Shown here in pieces: positions 47,584 to 60,530 of a DNA stretch of 64,000 bases. The stretch lies in the NCBI RefSeq assembly GCF_036785885.1, contig NC_092330.1, positions 6,110,525 through 6,174,524 of the forward strand, given 5' to 3'. The number at the start of each line of letters is the position of its first letter. The first letter of the stretch is position 1. The position numbers and the translations under genes were made by a program. The DNA comes from Coffea arabica. Its lineage: Eukaryota > Streptophyta > Magnoliopsida > Gentianales > Rubiaceae. The notes below the pieces were generated by a model that was not told where the DNA came from, made no database searches, and saw nothing but the letters and a program-made list of their open reading frames with translations.

Positions 47584-50500
47584 AGTAACGAAAAGTCATT
47601 TACATTGACGCGAGTGAAAAAGTGAGGACGGGTCAAAATTCCATGCTTTGTCATTACTGATCAAGGACCTATTATTGGAGGGTGGTCAGTACATTAATTA
47701 GTGGTTAGTGTAAGGAACGTTTGAATTAAGTTTTATCAGTTGAATTGAAACTTTTTTTTGCACGATATTCCGTAGATTAAAACGGGATACTGTCATACTA
47801 GGATCGAGGCCAAGTCAATCACTCAATTGTCGTGTCTCTTTGAGCCGGTACAAGTCTTCCTTAGAGAAATTTCCAAAACTACCTAACTTCAAGGAAAAGA
47901 TCTACATCTAAAAATTCTAGCATTGAAGTAGTCGCGCGATGTAATTTTCAGACTTGTCCACAAATATCCAATTACTGGGATATTAAATATAAAAAGTTAC
48001 ATAAAGTTGCACCAAAATTTTTGCGATTATTTTTTGTAATTATATTAAGCAATTAAAAGAAGCCACAATTTCTACCTAGTAGCTAAGTGACAAAGAGTCA
48101 CTTTTTGTTTTGCTGACTAATTGGACAGCAATGGCATTGTCATTAGTTTGAAAATAATATACCACCGTGTAATGCTGCCTTACATTTTTTATATACACCA
48201 AAAATGTGTTGCTCATGAACAAATTCAACGGGAATTTATGAACAACAATAAAATATGTCGGGCTAGAAATCTGGATAATTGTAAAATATAGGAATGGCTT
48301 TAGAATAGCAAGAGATATAGGACTCAAAACAATAAGGATTGGACAATTATATATGCTTTTTTGTCTATGATAAGATAAACAAGCCATTATCTCATACTTA
48401 AAATCTTCTTAACACAACATTGCCATTTAATTTTTGCACCGCAACTCTTAGCATCACAGAAAATAAACATAAAATCTCATAGACTAAAAAAAGAGGGAAG
48501 AACACCCAAAAAAAAAAAAGCTAATTGAGATTAATTAAACAACAAAAACTTAATTGAGATTAAGCAATAGAGACTCAGATTGTACATAATCTAAGCACAA
48601 TAATAGTAGTAGGGTCCACAAGTGTAATAGCATGCTAGTTCCATTTTTTTTATTATTTCAATCCAACCAAATCAAACTAACTTTCACTAAATATGATAAT
48701 TCAAGCCAATCCCCTTGGAACAAAATCAACAAAAATTTAATGAAAGAACCATACTCTAGCAAAAGTAAAAGGACAAGCAAGATTTATGTAAAGACATGAG
48801 CAAAAGGACATCAATTATACTCGTTTTATTTTGTGACAAAATGGTATCTTCAGAGTTCAAACTATTGTTTTATCAAATGGAATAAAAAAGTAAAATTCAC
48901 TACATTGACAAAATATATATCCAGTCTAACATGAAAACTTCATGAAGAAATGTCATTGAAGTTGGCAATATCAAACTACATCCCCTAGTAAAAAACCAAA
49001 AAGTTGTGAAATTTGCATGATTGAGGTTCTTTAAGAATCATCATCATCACGAAGATTAGCATAAAAAATAGTTCCATTACCAGTGGCATTGGTAACTGAC
49101 CAGGTTATTACCAACCAAAATAAATTTCAACAAAAGGCAAACTACAAATTGCCTAAGAAAACTAATTAGTCTATTTTCCTTGCCAATATTGAGTGATAAA
49201 CAAAAGAAAAGCAAATCTTGCATCCCATCAATAAGATTGACAAATAACCAAAAACTTCAAAAACAAAAACAAGGTTAACATCTCTAGATAACGGGAATGA
49301 GCAAAACTACAAGTTGAACAATAAATGTACAATGAATAATATGGCCAAGTTGAATTCTGCAAAGAAGAAATTGAACTTTAGGTCCTGGCAATGTATGATT
49401 CCTAAAAGAAAAACTCAAAATAGTAATAACGGAATAAGTAAAGCAAGCAAGGAAAATAAATTTGGACTTAAAGGAATAGGATGCCGTCACAAATTTTCAT
49501 CTTCACTTATCTAAAGACTAATAACAAGGTAAAGAGAGTAGAAAGTTACAGTAACTGCAGTTGTCTATTTAATTTAAAATTTTACTGAAATCATTGGTAA
49601 GACTTTGATGCCTTGTCAGACCGTTGGTAAGTCCAAAGGATAGGATGTTCCCGGCATAGTGCTCAGTTGTTCCTAATTAAGTAAAACTTTAAATAAATAT
49701 AAAACATGGCTGCATTTCTTAGACAATTAAAAATAGGATCTAGTTCAAAGCAAGATAATATAGTACAAAGTCATGAATATCATATGCCTGTTAATAATTC
49801 AGATTGGACTACCGTCAAGGCTTAATGAAGAAAAGTAACCTAAAGCTACAAGTTGAACATCAAATGTACAATGAATAATATGGTTGAGTTGAATTCTGCA
49901 AAGAAGAAATTGAACTTAAGGTCTTGGCAGTGTATGATTCCCAAAAGAAAAACTCGAAACAGTAAAAATGAAATAAGTAAAGCAAGAAAGTAAAAGAAAA
50001 TAAATATGGATGTAAAGGAAATAGGATGTTGTCACAAATTTTGATGACTAATAACAGGGTAAAGAGAGCAAAAAGTTACATTAGCTGCAGGGAGAGAAAT
50101 CTATTCACACAAAAACAAAGGGCGTTAAAACATACCATCAAGGCTTAATGAAGAAAAGTAACCTCTTTTATTTTTCTTCCTTCATCTAACAAAGACTTAG
50201 AATAAACAACACTAGCAAAAGCAAATTTATTAGGAACAAAGGAAGACAACGTTGGATCTGCACTGAACAAATTAACATTTTTTTTGTTCAGAAAAAAAGC
50301 CTCTAAATAAAATTCATCTTGATAAAACAATTTCCACAATCCTTTTCTACTGTGGTGCAAATCTTAATATCTCAACTTGTAACAAACATTTGGAATTTAG
50401 TAGAAAATAAAAAGTCACAATTCTTATGTTACACCATAAAATCTCGCATAGCATATGTGAGATCGCAAAAGGAAGTAAAACAATAGGAATGAAACACTAA

Positions 50501-50677
50501 ACACCTAAATGTTTTTTCAAAATTTCACATCCAAATCATACTCTATGTAATTAGTCATCTCTACAAAAGGAAATTGAACCTGAGAAAGTACCTTAAAGTA
50601 AAAGCCTTTAACACTTACTAAGTCATTCAAGCCAAGTGTGTTTCTCATTTATGTTTTAAGTTCCTAAGCATGTCCTA
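47584..50677. other. Intergenic sequence with a duplicated block
   Basis: No coding gene is supported; ORFs here are short, AT-biased and lack family resemblance. A direct repeat of about 200 bp occurs at 49308-49500 and 49848-50045. Confidence 0.4.
49308..50045 (+). repeat. Direct repeat pair, about 200 bp each, offset about 540 bp
   Basis: ctacaagttgaaca, aatgtacaatgaataatatgg, ttgaattctgcaaagaaga, ggtc.tggca.tgtatgatt and aataagtaaagcaag recur in the same order. A further word, tcaaggcttaatgaagaaa, occurs at 49814 and 50138, so the duplication history is complex. Confidence 0.8.
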
Positions 50678-52028
50678 TGATAGGTCGCAATTTTGTCATT
50701 TATTTTATAATTAATTCCCTCTTATTATCTCACCACATGTGCGTTAATTGGCAGATTCTATTCACTTTTGGAAATTTGTGCTGATCACAGGGAGTTAGAA
50801 CAAAATGTAGTAAAAAGGTACAAATTCCTCACTACATTTGCTATTTGATGCAGGACATCCAGCATTGCAAAGTGAGGTCACAAAATCTGCCAACCAATGG
50901 AATTGACAACTATATGTTTTCGGTTAATATGGGAATCACCAAATCAATTTGGATAGCAATTAGTAGGAGAGTTTGAGTAGCTAGTAGTAGAAAACAAGAA
51001 ACTCATTTGAAATTGTTTCCTTATCTAGTAATTGAAGTGCAGCATACTAGGATCTTATTAGGATTCTTCCTTTTATTCTTTCGAGTAGCTTTTCAGAAAG
51101 GCAATCAAGAGAGCCATAAGAGACAGACTTGCTTTTGTCTTGTTCTTTTCTTATTTCCATCGATTTTCATCATCTCAATTAGAGGAATACATCCAAGAAT
51201 TGATTTTGCAATTTCACGTGAGATTGTTTCAACGGAGATGAAATAAGTCTTTATTTCTAGTTGAGGAACAACGGAGGACTTGGTTCAACTTAAATTGTGA
51301 GATCGAACTGATTTCACTTTTTCCTATTATTTTCTGGTATTCATATATTTCCTGCTTTACGTTCTTATAGTTGTTGTATTATTCAATTATCTTGGGCACG
51401 GATTTTAGATTAATTCGAAAATCTAAAACCAATCAGAATAATTAAATTCGTAATTATTTAATTATTCTAAATTAATGGTAACTGGCATGATTGGATTTGT
51501 ATCAGGAAAATATATGGGTTAATTTGAAACAACCATCGTAGCCTGTTGTTTGGTTAAAATAAGATTTTTCTAATTCGTAAGGCAATTGGGAAATTGAACT
51601 CTATGGTCGTACCTAAGGTTATTTCGCAATTAGGGTAATAGCTAACAGTTGTACCTTAACTATCGATAATTTAAGAAGAAATTGACTGTTATCGCTTATT
51701 TGGAAGTTATAACTTGTTTATCAGTTTGTAAGTGGAATTATTTTTGCATCGATGGTCAATTAGGAGAACCATTTCTGAAGTTACTTCTTGGCTAGAGCTT
51801 GTCCAATACTACTTAAGTCTTTATAATTTGCCATTTAATTGTTATCTATTTTTTATATTCAAGTAGCATAGTTTATTGTCAGTTTTTATAAAATCCCCCA
51901 TATTCTGAACTCCAGAAAAAATTAATTTCACACAGTCCCTGAGAATTCGACCATACTTACTAATAGATATAAAATTTGTATTTAATTTGAGCAGAAATTT
52001 ATTATTGCACAGATCCGACAACTTATCA
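50678..52028 (+). repeat. 5' LTR of the Athila element
   Basis: 1351 bp, TG...CA with TGATAGGT/ACTTATCA ends. It is alignable along its full length with the 3' LTR. A small ORF at 51007-51246 reads across LTR sequence only and is not a gene. Confidence 0.95.
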
Positions 52029-52033
52029 ATTGT

Positions 52034-52051
52034 TGGCTCCATTGTCGGTGA
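52034..52051 (+). other. Primer-binding site (tRNA-Asp type, degenerate)
   Basis: Five bases after the LTR, TGGCTCCATTGTCGGTGA resembles the tRNA-Asp-complementary PBS usual in Athila/Tat elements (TGGCGCC-GTTGCCGGGGA), with CpG-type changes. Confidence 0.7.
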
Positions 52052-52120
52052 CTGGCGTTAGTTAATTAAGTTTCTTTTTTAGTTCACTTTGTTTTTAATT
52101 TTCTGGCATTTTTCTGATTT

Positions 52121-53410
52121 ATGTCTCGCTCTTCTCGTATAGGCAAATTAATTTTCGATCCCGAAGTAGAGAAGACTGCGCGTAGAACAAGGAAAGAGAC
52201 CAGACAACAAAGAGAGGAGCAATTAGTTGCTCAAAAGCTCAATCCAGAAATCGAACCAACAAAGTCTTTTGGTAGCACCTCAAGTGACTCCAATCAAGAA
52301 GACTCAGCCATGGCTAATGCACGAATATTATGGGAATTGGCTGCCCCTGATCTAAATCAGCAACTACTATGCATTAACTTCCCAAATTTAGATAATATAC
52401 ACATTTTGAATTGAAATTGGGTCAAATTTATCTTTTACCCTCTTTTCATGGCCTTTCAAGTGAGGAACCCTACAAGCACTTGTAAGAGTTTGACGTAGTG
52501 TGCACAAGTATGAAGCCTCCGGGGATTACTGAGAAGAAAATAAAAATGTGAGCATTTCTCTTTTCCCTCAAGGATGCAACAAAAGACTGGTTGCACTATC
52601 TACCATCGGGTAATATCACAACTTGGGAGCAGTTGCAGAATAAATTTTTGAAAAATATTTTCCTGCATCTAGAGCTGCTAGAAAGGATATATACGGCATT
52701 AAATAACACCCTGGAGAGTCTCTTTACGACTATTGGGAGCGATTCAAGAAATTATGCATCAAATGCCCTCAATACTAGATAAGTGAGTAGTTGTTAATTC
52801 AATACTTCTATGAGGGTTTATTTTTTCAAGATAAGAGCATTATTGATGCTACAAGTGGAGGGGCATTAGTCAATAAAATCCCAAGAGAAGTGTGGGAACT
52901 AATTGAGGGGATGGCAGAGTACTCACAACAATTTAGCACACGAAAAGATATCCCGACATAAGGTGAATAAGATGGAGGCCTTATCTATCCAGCAGCAGTT
53001 GTCTAAGTTGACATCTTTCGTTAGGCAATTCATTGTAGAATACACACCACAGGCCAGGGCATGTGAGATTTGTACCAATGGAGGACATCCCATGGACATA
53101 TGCCCAACACTTCATGAGGAAGATGTTGAGCAGGTAAACCTAGCTGGTCACGCGCCCGCGCCAAAAAGGCAATATGATCCATACTCTAACACATATAACC
53201 CAGGTTGGAGGGATCATCAGAACCTTAGTTATGAGGAAATAGGCAACAAAATTTCATGCCAAATAGATAGCAAAAATACTAGCAATAGTACCAATCCCAA
53301 CCGCAATCTTCCTCTTTCAATTCAGGTCCTTCTTTAGAAGAGCTGATGAAACAATTAGCTACAAGCACTGCTCAGCATCAGTGAAAGACGGACTCTAACA
53401 AACAGGAGAT
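52121..53410 (+). pseudogene. Athila gag, disrupted
   Basis: Opens with a basic MSRSSRIGKLIFDPEVEK-type leader, followed by the conserved gag landmarks ELAAPDLNQQ and the YLPSGNITTWEQLQNKFLK block, a basic stretch, and a C-X2-C-X4-H-X4-C zinc knuckle (53062-53103). At least three breaks occur: a stop after 52412, further stops through 52440-52560, and frameshifts near 52785 and 52900. In intact elements gag forms the virus-like particle. Here no full-length product is possible. Confidence 0.85.
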
Positions 53411-53429
53411 ACGGAATCAAACAAGTTGA

Positions 53430-56400
53430 ATGGCAATATCGATTAACTGTTTGGAATCTCAAGGTCAGGAAAAGTTGTCATCTCAATCTGAAGTAAACTC
53501 AAAGAATGTGAGTGCCATGACTTTGAGGAGTGGAAGAGAAGTGGAGGGACCTGAACTCGTAGTCCTGAAGGATAAAAATAAAGATCGGATTGAGAAGGAG
53601 CTTGAGAAGGAAGGAGCGAGAAGCGCAAATCCCGAGGTAATTCCCGATTCAATGATTAAAGTTCCATCCAATCTACCACCTTTTCCTAGCAGGTGGAGAA
53701 GTCGAAGAAGCAAGACAAGGAGAAAGAGATTTTAGAGGTATTCTGTAAGGTAGAGATAAACATCCCCTTGTTGAACGCCATTATACAAGTGCCAAGATAT
53801 GTAAAATTTTTGAAAGACTTGTGCGTAAATAGAAAGACGCTGAAGGGAGATGAAAGAGTTATAGTGAGGGAGAAAGTGTCAGCAGTTCTTCAAAGGAAAC
53901 TCCCACCCAAATGCGGGGACCTAGGTATGTTCACTATCCCTTGTAGGATAGGAAGTATTTTTATTAGAAATGCCATGTTAAATTTAGGAGTATTAATTAA
54001 TGTCATGCTGAAATCTATATATACTTTTCTAAATCTAGGACCGTTGAAAAAAACGGGCATTATAATTCAATTGGCTGACCGAACAAATACATACCCTGAT
54101 GGACTAATTGAAGATGTTTTAGTTAAGATTAATGAATTATTTTTTCACCTGATTTTTATGTCTTAGAAATAGATGATGACCACTTCTCGGACCCATCACC
54201 TTTGCAATTAGTTAGACGCTTTTTAAGTACAATTCAAACAAAAATTGATGTTAATAAGGGCAATCTATCTATGAAATTCGATGGAGAAATTATTCATTTC
54301 AACAAATTTGAGGTCATGAAGTATCCTTCTACTTCTAGTTCTAATTCGTTTGCTATGAGTGTCATTGATCTTGTGGTACAAGAAGTTTTTGAGATTAATA
54401 GTAGGGATGAGTTGGAAGTGGTTTTAACCAAACACCTTGAGTTATCAACAACTCATGGCAGAGAATTAGGCGATGAATTGTAAAATATGGTCGAGGCATT
54501 ATAATCCTTAGTGACCACAACAACAAGGTATGGATTTGTACCTATTTTCCTGCCCGAATCTCACAAAAAATTATTACCCTCTGTTGTACAGGCACCGGTT
54601 GTAGAATTGAAATCTTTACCAGACCATTTGAAGTATGCATACCTTGGTGACAATGAGACCCTCTCAGTGATCATCTCTGCCAAGTTGTCACCAACCCAAG
54701 AGGATAAGTTGATTCGAGTTTTTAAAGATCATAAACAGGCGATAGGATGGACTATTGCAGATATTAAGGGGATCAGCCTGTCTGTATGTATGCACAGAAT
54801 TAGGCTCGAAGAAGAAGCTAAACCATCCGACAAGTTCAAAAAAGGTTGAACCCGCTTATGATGGAGGTAGTGGAGAAAGAAATACTTAAATTGTTGGATG
54901 TAGGGATTATTTATGCCATATCACATAGCCCATGGGTAAATCCAGTACAGGTAGTTCCGAAAAAAGCGGCGATGATAGTAGAAGCTAATCAACAGGAAGA
55001 GTTGGTTCTAGTGCGAAAACCTACCGGGTGGCGGTAGTACATAGACTATCGCAAGTTTAACGCCATCACGAAAAATGATCACTTTCCTCTCCCTTTTAGT
55101 GATCAAATGATTGAACGTTTAGCATGTAGAGTTTACTATTATTTTATGGATGGTTTCTTAGGTTACTCTAGATCGCAGTTGCACTAGAGGACGAGGAGAA
55201 AACCACCTTCACGTGCCTGTATGAAACCTTCACATACAGACGAATGCCATTCAGGTTGTGTAACGTCCCTACTACATTCCAGAGATGTATGGTAAGTACC
55301 TTCTCTGAATATGTAGAGAAAATTATAGAGGTGTTTATGGATGACTTTAGTGTGTATGGTGATAGTTTCAATAATTATCTTGATAATTTGAAACTAATTT
55401 TAAGATGTATAGAAACTAATCTAGTGCTCAATTGAAAAAACATATCATTTTATAGTTGAGCAAGGAATAGTTTTAGGACATATAGTGTCATCCAGGGGTA
55501 TAGAAGTTGATAAAGCTAAGATAGATATTGTTTCTGCTTTACCTTACCCCCTAAGTATGTGGGAAGTACACTCTTTTCTTGGACATGCAGGTTTCTAAGG
55601 TTTATTAAAGACTTCTCAAAAATTGGAGCACCTCTATTCAGACTGTTGCAACAGGACATGACATTTGAGTTCAATGAAGATTGCAAGGAGGCATTCGATA
55701 AATTGAAGGTACTCTTGATTTCATCCTCAATTATTCAACCTCCGGATTAGAATCTTCCATTTGAGATCATGTGTGACGCCAGTAACCATGCAGTGGTAGC
55801 AATGTTGGGACAGAGAGTAGGAAAAGCAGCTCATGCCATCTACTATGCATCAAGGGTTTTGAATGGAGTTCAATTAAATTACTCCACCATAGAAAAGGAG
55901 CTTTTAGCAGTTGTCTTTGCTTTAGAGAAATTTGGGTCCTATTTATTAGGAGCTAAAGTCGTTGTATATTCTAATCATACAGCTCTGAGATACCTGATGA
56001 TGAAAAAAATGCGAAACCAAGGCTAATAAGATGGATATTGCTCCTACAAGAATTTGACCTGGAGATCAGGGATAAAAGAGGATCGGAGAATTTGGTTGCT
56101 GACCATCTAAGCTGCATACCGATTGAAGAGGAGAATGTGCCATTGAGGGATACTTTCTTCGATGAACAATTATTTTTCCTAAATTCTAAATTGCCTTGGT
56201 ATGCTGATTTGGTCAATTACCTAGTAACTAGCAAAATACCTGCAGGTTGGCCTTAAGCGAAGATAGACAAGCTTAGGAGTGATGCCAAATATATCATATG
56301 GGATGACTTGTACCTATGGAAGTATTGTGTGGATCAAATAATGAGGTGTATAAGTGGAAATGAATTTCATTCGATTCTAACTTTTTGTTACTCTTTTGCT

Positions 56401-57480
56401 TATAGATGTCTCTTTGAACTAAAAAGCACGACTCGTAGGGTGCTAGACAGCGGGTTCTATTGGCCTTCACTGTTTAAAAACGTCTACACATTCTGTAAGT
56501 CTTGTGAAAGATGTCAAAAACTAAGTAACATTTCCTGTAGAGATTAGATGTCTCAAACTCTTATGTTTTTTGTTCAATTTTTTGAGGTTTGAGGGATCAC
56601 CTTTTTGGGTCCTTTCCCTATGTCGTTTGACTTTCTTTATATAATATTGACCATTGATTATGTTTCCAAATGGGTGGAGGTTAAAGCCACCCGTACTAAC
56701 AATTCGAGAGTGGTCTCAAATTTTGTCAAGTATAATATTTTTGTGCGTTTTGGAATGTCAAGGGCCATTGTTAGTGACAAGGGGACACACTTCTGTAACA
56801 AAACGATAGTGGCACCATTTCGAAAGTATGGTGTCCTTTACAAGGTCTCTACGTCATATCACCCTTAGCTAAATAGAAGTTTTAAATAGAGAAATAAAGT
56901 TTGTCTTGGAAAATATGGTGCAACCCGATAGGAAGGGTTGGAGTCATAGATTGGAAGACGTACTTTGAACCTATAAGACAGCGTATAAGACAGCTATAAC
57001 AATGTCCCCCTATAGATTGGTGTTTGGGAAGCCATGTCACCTGCCAGTGGAGTTTGAACACAAGGCGTTTTTTGGCAGTAAAATAGTGCAACATGAATTT
57101 AGCAGAGGTGGGGGTTCATCGGAATTTGGAATTACAGGAGTTAGAAGAAATCCGAAATGAAACTTATGAGAACGCGAACATCTATAAGGAGAAGAATGAA
57201 CTTTTCATGATCAACAAATTTGCAGAAAGACCTTTAGCGTTTACCAGAAAGTTGTTCTCTACCAATCGAGACTTAAGTTATTTTCAGGTAAATTACGTTC
57301 TCGTTGGACTGGTCCCTTTATAGTTACTAATATTTTTCACTATGGTGCAGTAGAAATACAAAGCATTAAGACCGAGAAGAAATTTGTTGTCAATGGACAC
57401 CATCTTAAACCCTATTATGAAGGGTTGTTAGTGGAAGAGATAGAGATGCTACACCTGGAAGATCCGTCTCACGAGTATTA
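53430..57480 (+). pseudogene. Athila pol (protease, RT, RNase H, integrase), disrupted
   Basis: The MTLRSGREVEGPE word (about 53518) marks the gag-pol junction of the lineage. The protease region (53693-54166) has NLGVLIN where an Asp-containing D(L/M)GAS-type motif is expected, so the catalytic Asp is lost. Reverse transcriptase spans about 54511-55440 and keeps FMDD (near 55337). RNase H follows (55769-56256) with MCDASNHAVV. Integrase occupies about 56308-57480: the CKSCERCQK zinc part near 56496, then TIDYVSKW and VSDKGTHFCN carrying two of the three catalytic acids. Stops or frameshifts interrupt nearly every domain (for example after 54846, 55037, 55435, 56026 and 56868). Confidence 0.9.
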
Positions 57481-58190
57481 AGGGCAATTAACAATGTCTA
57501 ACCAAAGACGTTAAAGAATGGCGTTTATTGGGAGAAAACACAATTTGTTTTAGTTGTTGTTAAATTCTATTATTTGTTTCAATATGTTTCTTTTGGATTT
57601 TTCATAATTATTTGGTTTAATTTTCTATTTTTGATGATTAGTAGATGTCCTCCAGACATGACGTGCCCACGTAAACAGGGCACATGATAATAAGCAATTC
57701 CCAAGTTCTTCATCAGAAGGGTTCCCACCCTTATGACGTACCCGCGTCAACTCGCCTGGAGTGCTTTTTCTTCGATCTTGGAGTGGACTGACCGACATGA
57801 CGTGCCCAAGTCAAAAGGCACGTGATAATATGCAATTCTCAAAATTTTCATAAGAAGGGTTCCTTCCCTCATGACGTGTCCGCGCCAACAAGGCACGTAG
57901 TAACTTTCAATTTAACGAATCTTCATTAGAAGGGTTCATATCATCATGATGTGCCCACGTCGTATCCTAGGGAAATGTAGCTTTAAAAAAATGAAATAAA
58001 ATATAAAAATATAAAATTTTTTTTGAAATTATGTTCGTTTAATTTTAAAATTTAAAATTTGAAATTTCAAAAAAAAATCGAAAATTTTTTCTTTCTTTCT
58101 TTCTTTTTCTTTTTCTCCTTTCCTTTCCTTTTCTTTCTTTCTTCCTCCCTCATTTTTCTTTTCTTCCTCTTAGCCGAATACCCAACCGCC
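57481..58190 (+). repeat. Tandem-repeat spacer with ACGT-rich words, after pol
   Basis: Between about 57650 and 57965 five related units begin catgacgtgcccacgt, ttatgacgtacccgcgt, catgacgtgcccaagt, tcatgacgtgtccgcgc and tcatgatgtgcccacgt, spaced 63-77 bp apart and alternating in type. They include ggcacgtgataat and tcagaagggttcc words. AT-rich sequence and a CTTT/CCTTT-rich run (58085-58170) follow. Tandem repeats in this place are common in Athila/Tat elements. Confidence 0.75.
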
Positions 58191-59185
58191 GCCTCAACCT
58201 CCGTACGCCGCTTTGTCTCATGCATGCAATGACAGCGCCATCACGCCAACTCACACCGCTCCACGCTCGCTGCCGCTGCCGAATATCTCTCTCTCTCCAT
58301 CTCTCTCAGTCGCTGTCTCACTCATTGCATGCTGCCACAGCTCTCCAACCATAGCCATACCCAGCATGTCGTTGTCATGGTCGCTGCCTCCACATGCTGC
58401 TTCCGCAATCTTTCTCTCCAACCGCAGCCGCTGCCCGGCCAAAAATGCGCTTGGCTCATTGCATTCTGTTGTTCTTGTCGCTGCCCGCCATCTCTCTGAT
58501 TGTCACCGCGCATGCTATTCACCGCTAGGACAGGACGCAGCCGGCTTGCACTTCAAGCTTCGTCTCTCCACATCACTCGATCTTCAAGCCGTCAAACAGC
58601 ATCATCTTCTTCGGCACCTTCTGTAACCGCCAGGCTGCTACCATTTTCAATCTCTCTCTCTTCGCTGTTGCACGTCGCTGCTCGCCCGCGCAATGTTCTC
58701 CGCCACACCGCCGTCAGTCAACACCCACAACAGTCTCTGTCTTAACAACTTGACACCTCCCAATATTGGTGTGGATGCAGTACAGGTATTTGCTCCTGCC
58801 AACTTCTTGACTGATTTCCTAAATTTCGATTACCTATTTCTAGAGTCAATTTCTAGACTCTATTGAGGATTATTTTACTGCATTATTGATTGATTGAATT
58901 GAATTGAAATTGTTGGGAGTAATATGACTATTGATTGAAGTGCTGAGTTATTTGGGCATTTGTTGAGATTTTGGTTGGATAGATTACGCATTTAATTGTC
59001 AAATTGGGAGACAACAGTACTTGTTGAGATGATTACTGGCTTCACTGGACATAGTTGCTTCCCCTGGTTTATTTGATTGATATATTCATTGGAATTTTAG
59101 TTCACTGATTTTCTGGTAGGTGTTGAAAGTTTTGTTTCTTTCATTGACTGGGTTGATTAGTGGAAACAATAGTTAAGCAAAAGTC
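58191..59185 (+). other. GC-rich leader-like block plus intron-like segment inside the Athila element
   Basis: 58191-58745 is much richer in C and G than its surroundings, with many ctgcc, cgctg and ccgcc words. It holds ORFs in several frames, none resembling a known family. A CAG|GTATTT donor-like site at 58785/58786 is followed by T-rich sequence and an acceptor-like TTGATTAG ending at 59160, just before the downstream ORF. This fits a spliced leader for a subgenomic transcript, but no transcript evidence is available. Confidence 0.35.
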
Positions 59186-59189
59186 CATT

Positions 59190-60530
59190 CTAAATCTAGA
59201 ACTCCTAAAACTCAATCTACTATATCCCAATTCGCTATCCCTGTGAATGAGCCTACCAAACAACCGTCTTTCTCGGGTGTACGGACACGTCTAGGTAGGG
59301 GTACAAGTGTCCATGTTTCTATACCCTCGCATTTTGGGGATCATTTAAACTTCACTAAAGCCGCCGATAAGCAGCGATATTCTATGTGCTGTGAGCGGTG
59401 CATTATCCCTTGTAAATGCCTTGATAAAATTACTATGGGTGTCTTGGGTCGAAGAGGTTGAGCGGATGTTTACAGTTATTGGGTTGAGACCTTACGCTGA
59501 AATTTTTTGTCCTGCTTTTATTGAGTTGGTTAGAGAGTTTTATGTCACCTTTGAGTTCGACTTGCCTACGGGGTATACTGTAACTACCCCAAATATGATT
59601 CACTTCCGTCTGATGGGTCAAAAATTTAATTTCTCCATTACTTAATTTAATTTGACATTTGGGTTTATTGATCAAACATATGCGGAGTCTAGAGAATATG
59701 CTGAGAGCGCTTGCGACTTTGTCGAACCATTTTTCTCTCATTATCCCAATATGTGGAAGGAAATGTCTATTAACGGGGACCGTTACGATCCTTCCAAATC
59801 AAGGAGTTCTTATCTTAAGGACCCAAGCTCTCGCTATGTTCAGAGCTTCTTAGCCTATAGTTGCTCGGGTTGTAAAGATAACTCCAGTATACTGTCTAGA
59901 CTTGGGTTCTTCTTTATCTGGTGTATGAAGTAGAATATTAAGATGAATTTGGGTTGTTGGCTGGCATCTCAGTTTAAGACAGTCTTAGCCAAGAAAAACA
60001 AACCATTGACACTTGGGTCATATATCACACATTTCGCGGTTCGGTTAAAGGTTCATACTGTTCAAAACCATGATCTACATTTGACTTTTGACATGAAATT
60101 TTTGGATGTGGATTGTTTGGAAAAAATAAGAGTTATAGAACATGTTGATAGTATATTTCGATTTACACTCTCGGGACCCATTCGAGCACCGGGCGGTCAC
60201 TCCTCTACACGAGTAGTTTCCTCTTTTGCTCCTGGATTGGCCGATGATGCGGCTGGACCTTCTTCTTTTGTGTCTCCACCGCCAGCCTCTGATGCTGAGT
60301 GGCAACACCTTCGGGCACAAGTTTACCATATAGACGAGCAGGTAACTAATATTGCCATCATTTTGGTTTCATACCACTATTCCTACCTATTCCATAGTCG
60401 CCCGAGACCTTCTACAATGTATTCAGGGAAGTTTTGTTGTCCTATTTGCTTTCTTTACTTTTTGATTTCCATTAAGAACAATGTAAGATTTAGGTGTGGA
60501 GGGGAGAAGTTGTGGTACAGCTAATATTGT
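59190..60530 (+). pseudogene. Athila ORF downstream of integrase (env-position ORF), disrupted
   Basis: Successive frames 59391-59645, 59652-59933 and 59943-60524 together read as one protein interrupted by stops and frame changes. Recognisable parts include FIELVREFYVTFEFDLPTGYTV, the ANYL-like gap region with FFSHYPNMWKEM, and a GCWLASQFKTVLAKKNKPLTLGSYITHFAV block, which resembles the putative plant transposon protein domain (Transposase_32 type) often found after or beside Athila pol. A Pro/Ser/Ala-rich tail follows. Position suggests the env-like ORF of this lineage; a membrane function is not shown. Confidence 0.6.

Noticed and set aside
58213..58626. 137-codon ORF resembling a secreted protein
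   Set aside because: It is Ser/His/Cys/Pro-rich from repeated ctgccgc-type text, ORFs overlap it on both strands, and no family resemblance was seen.
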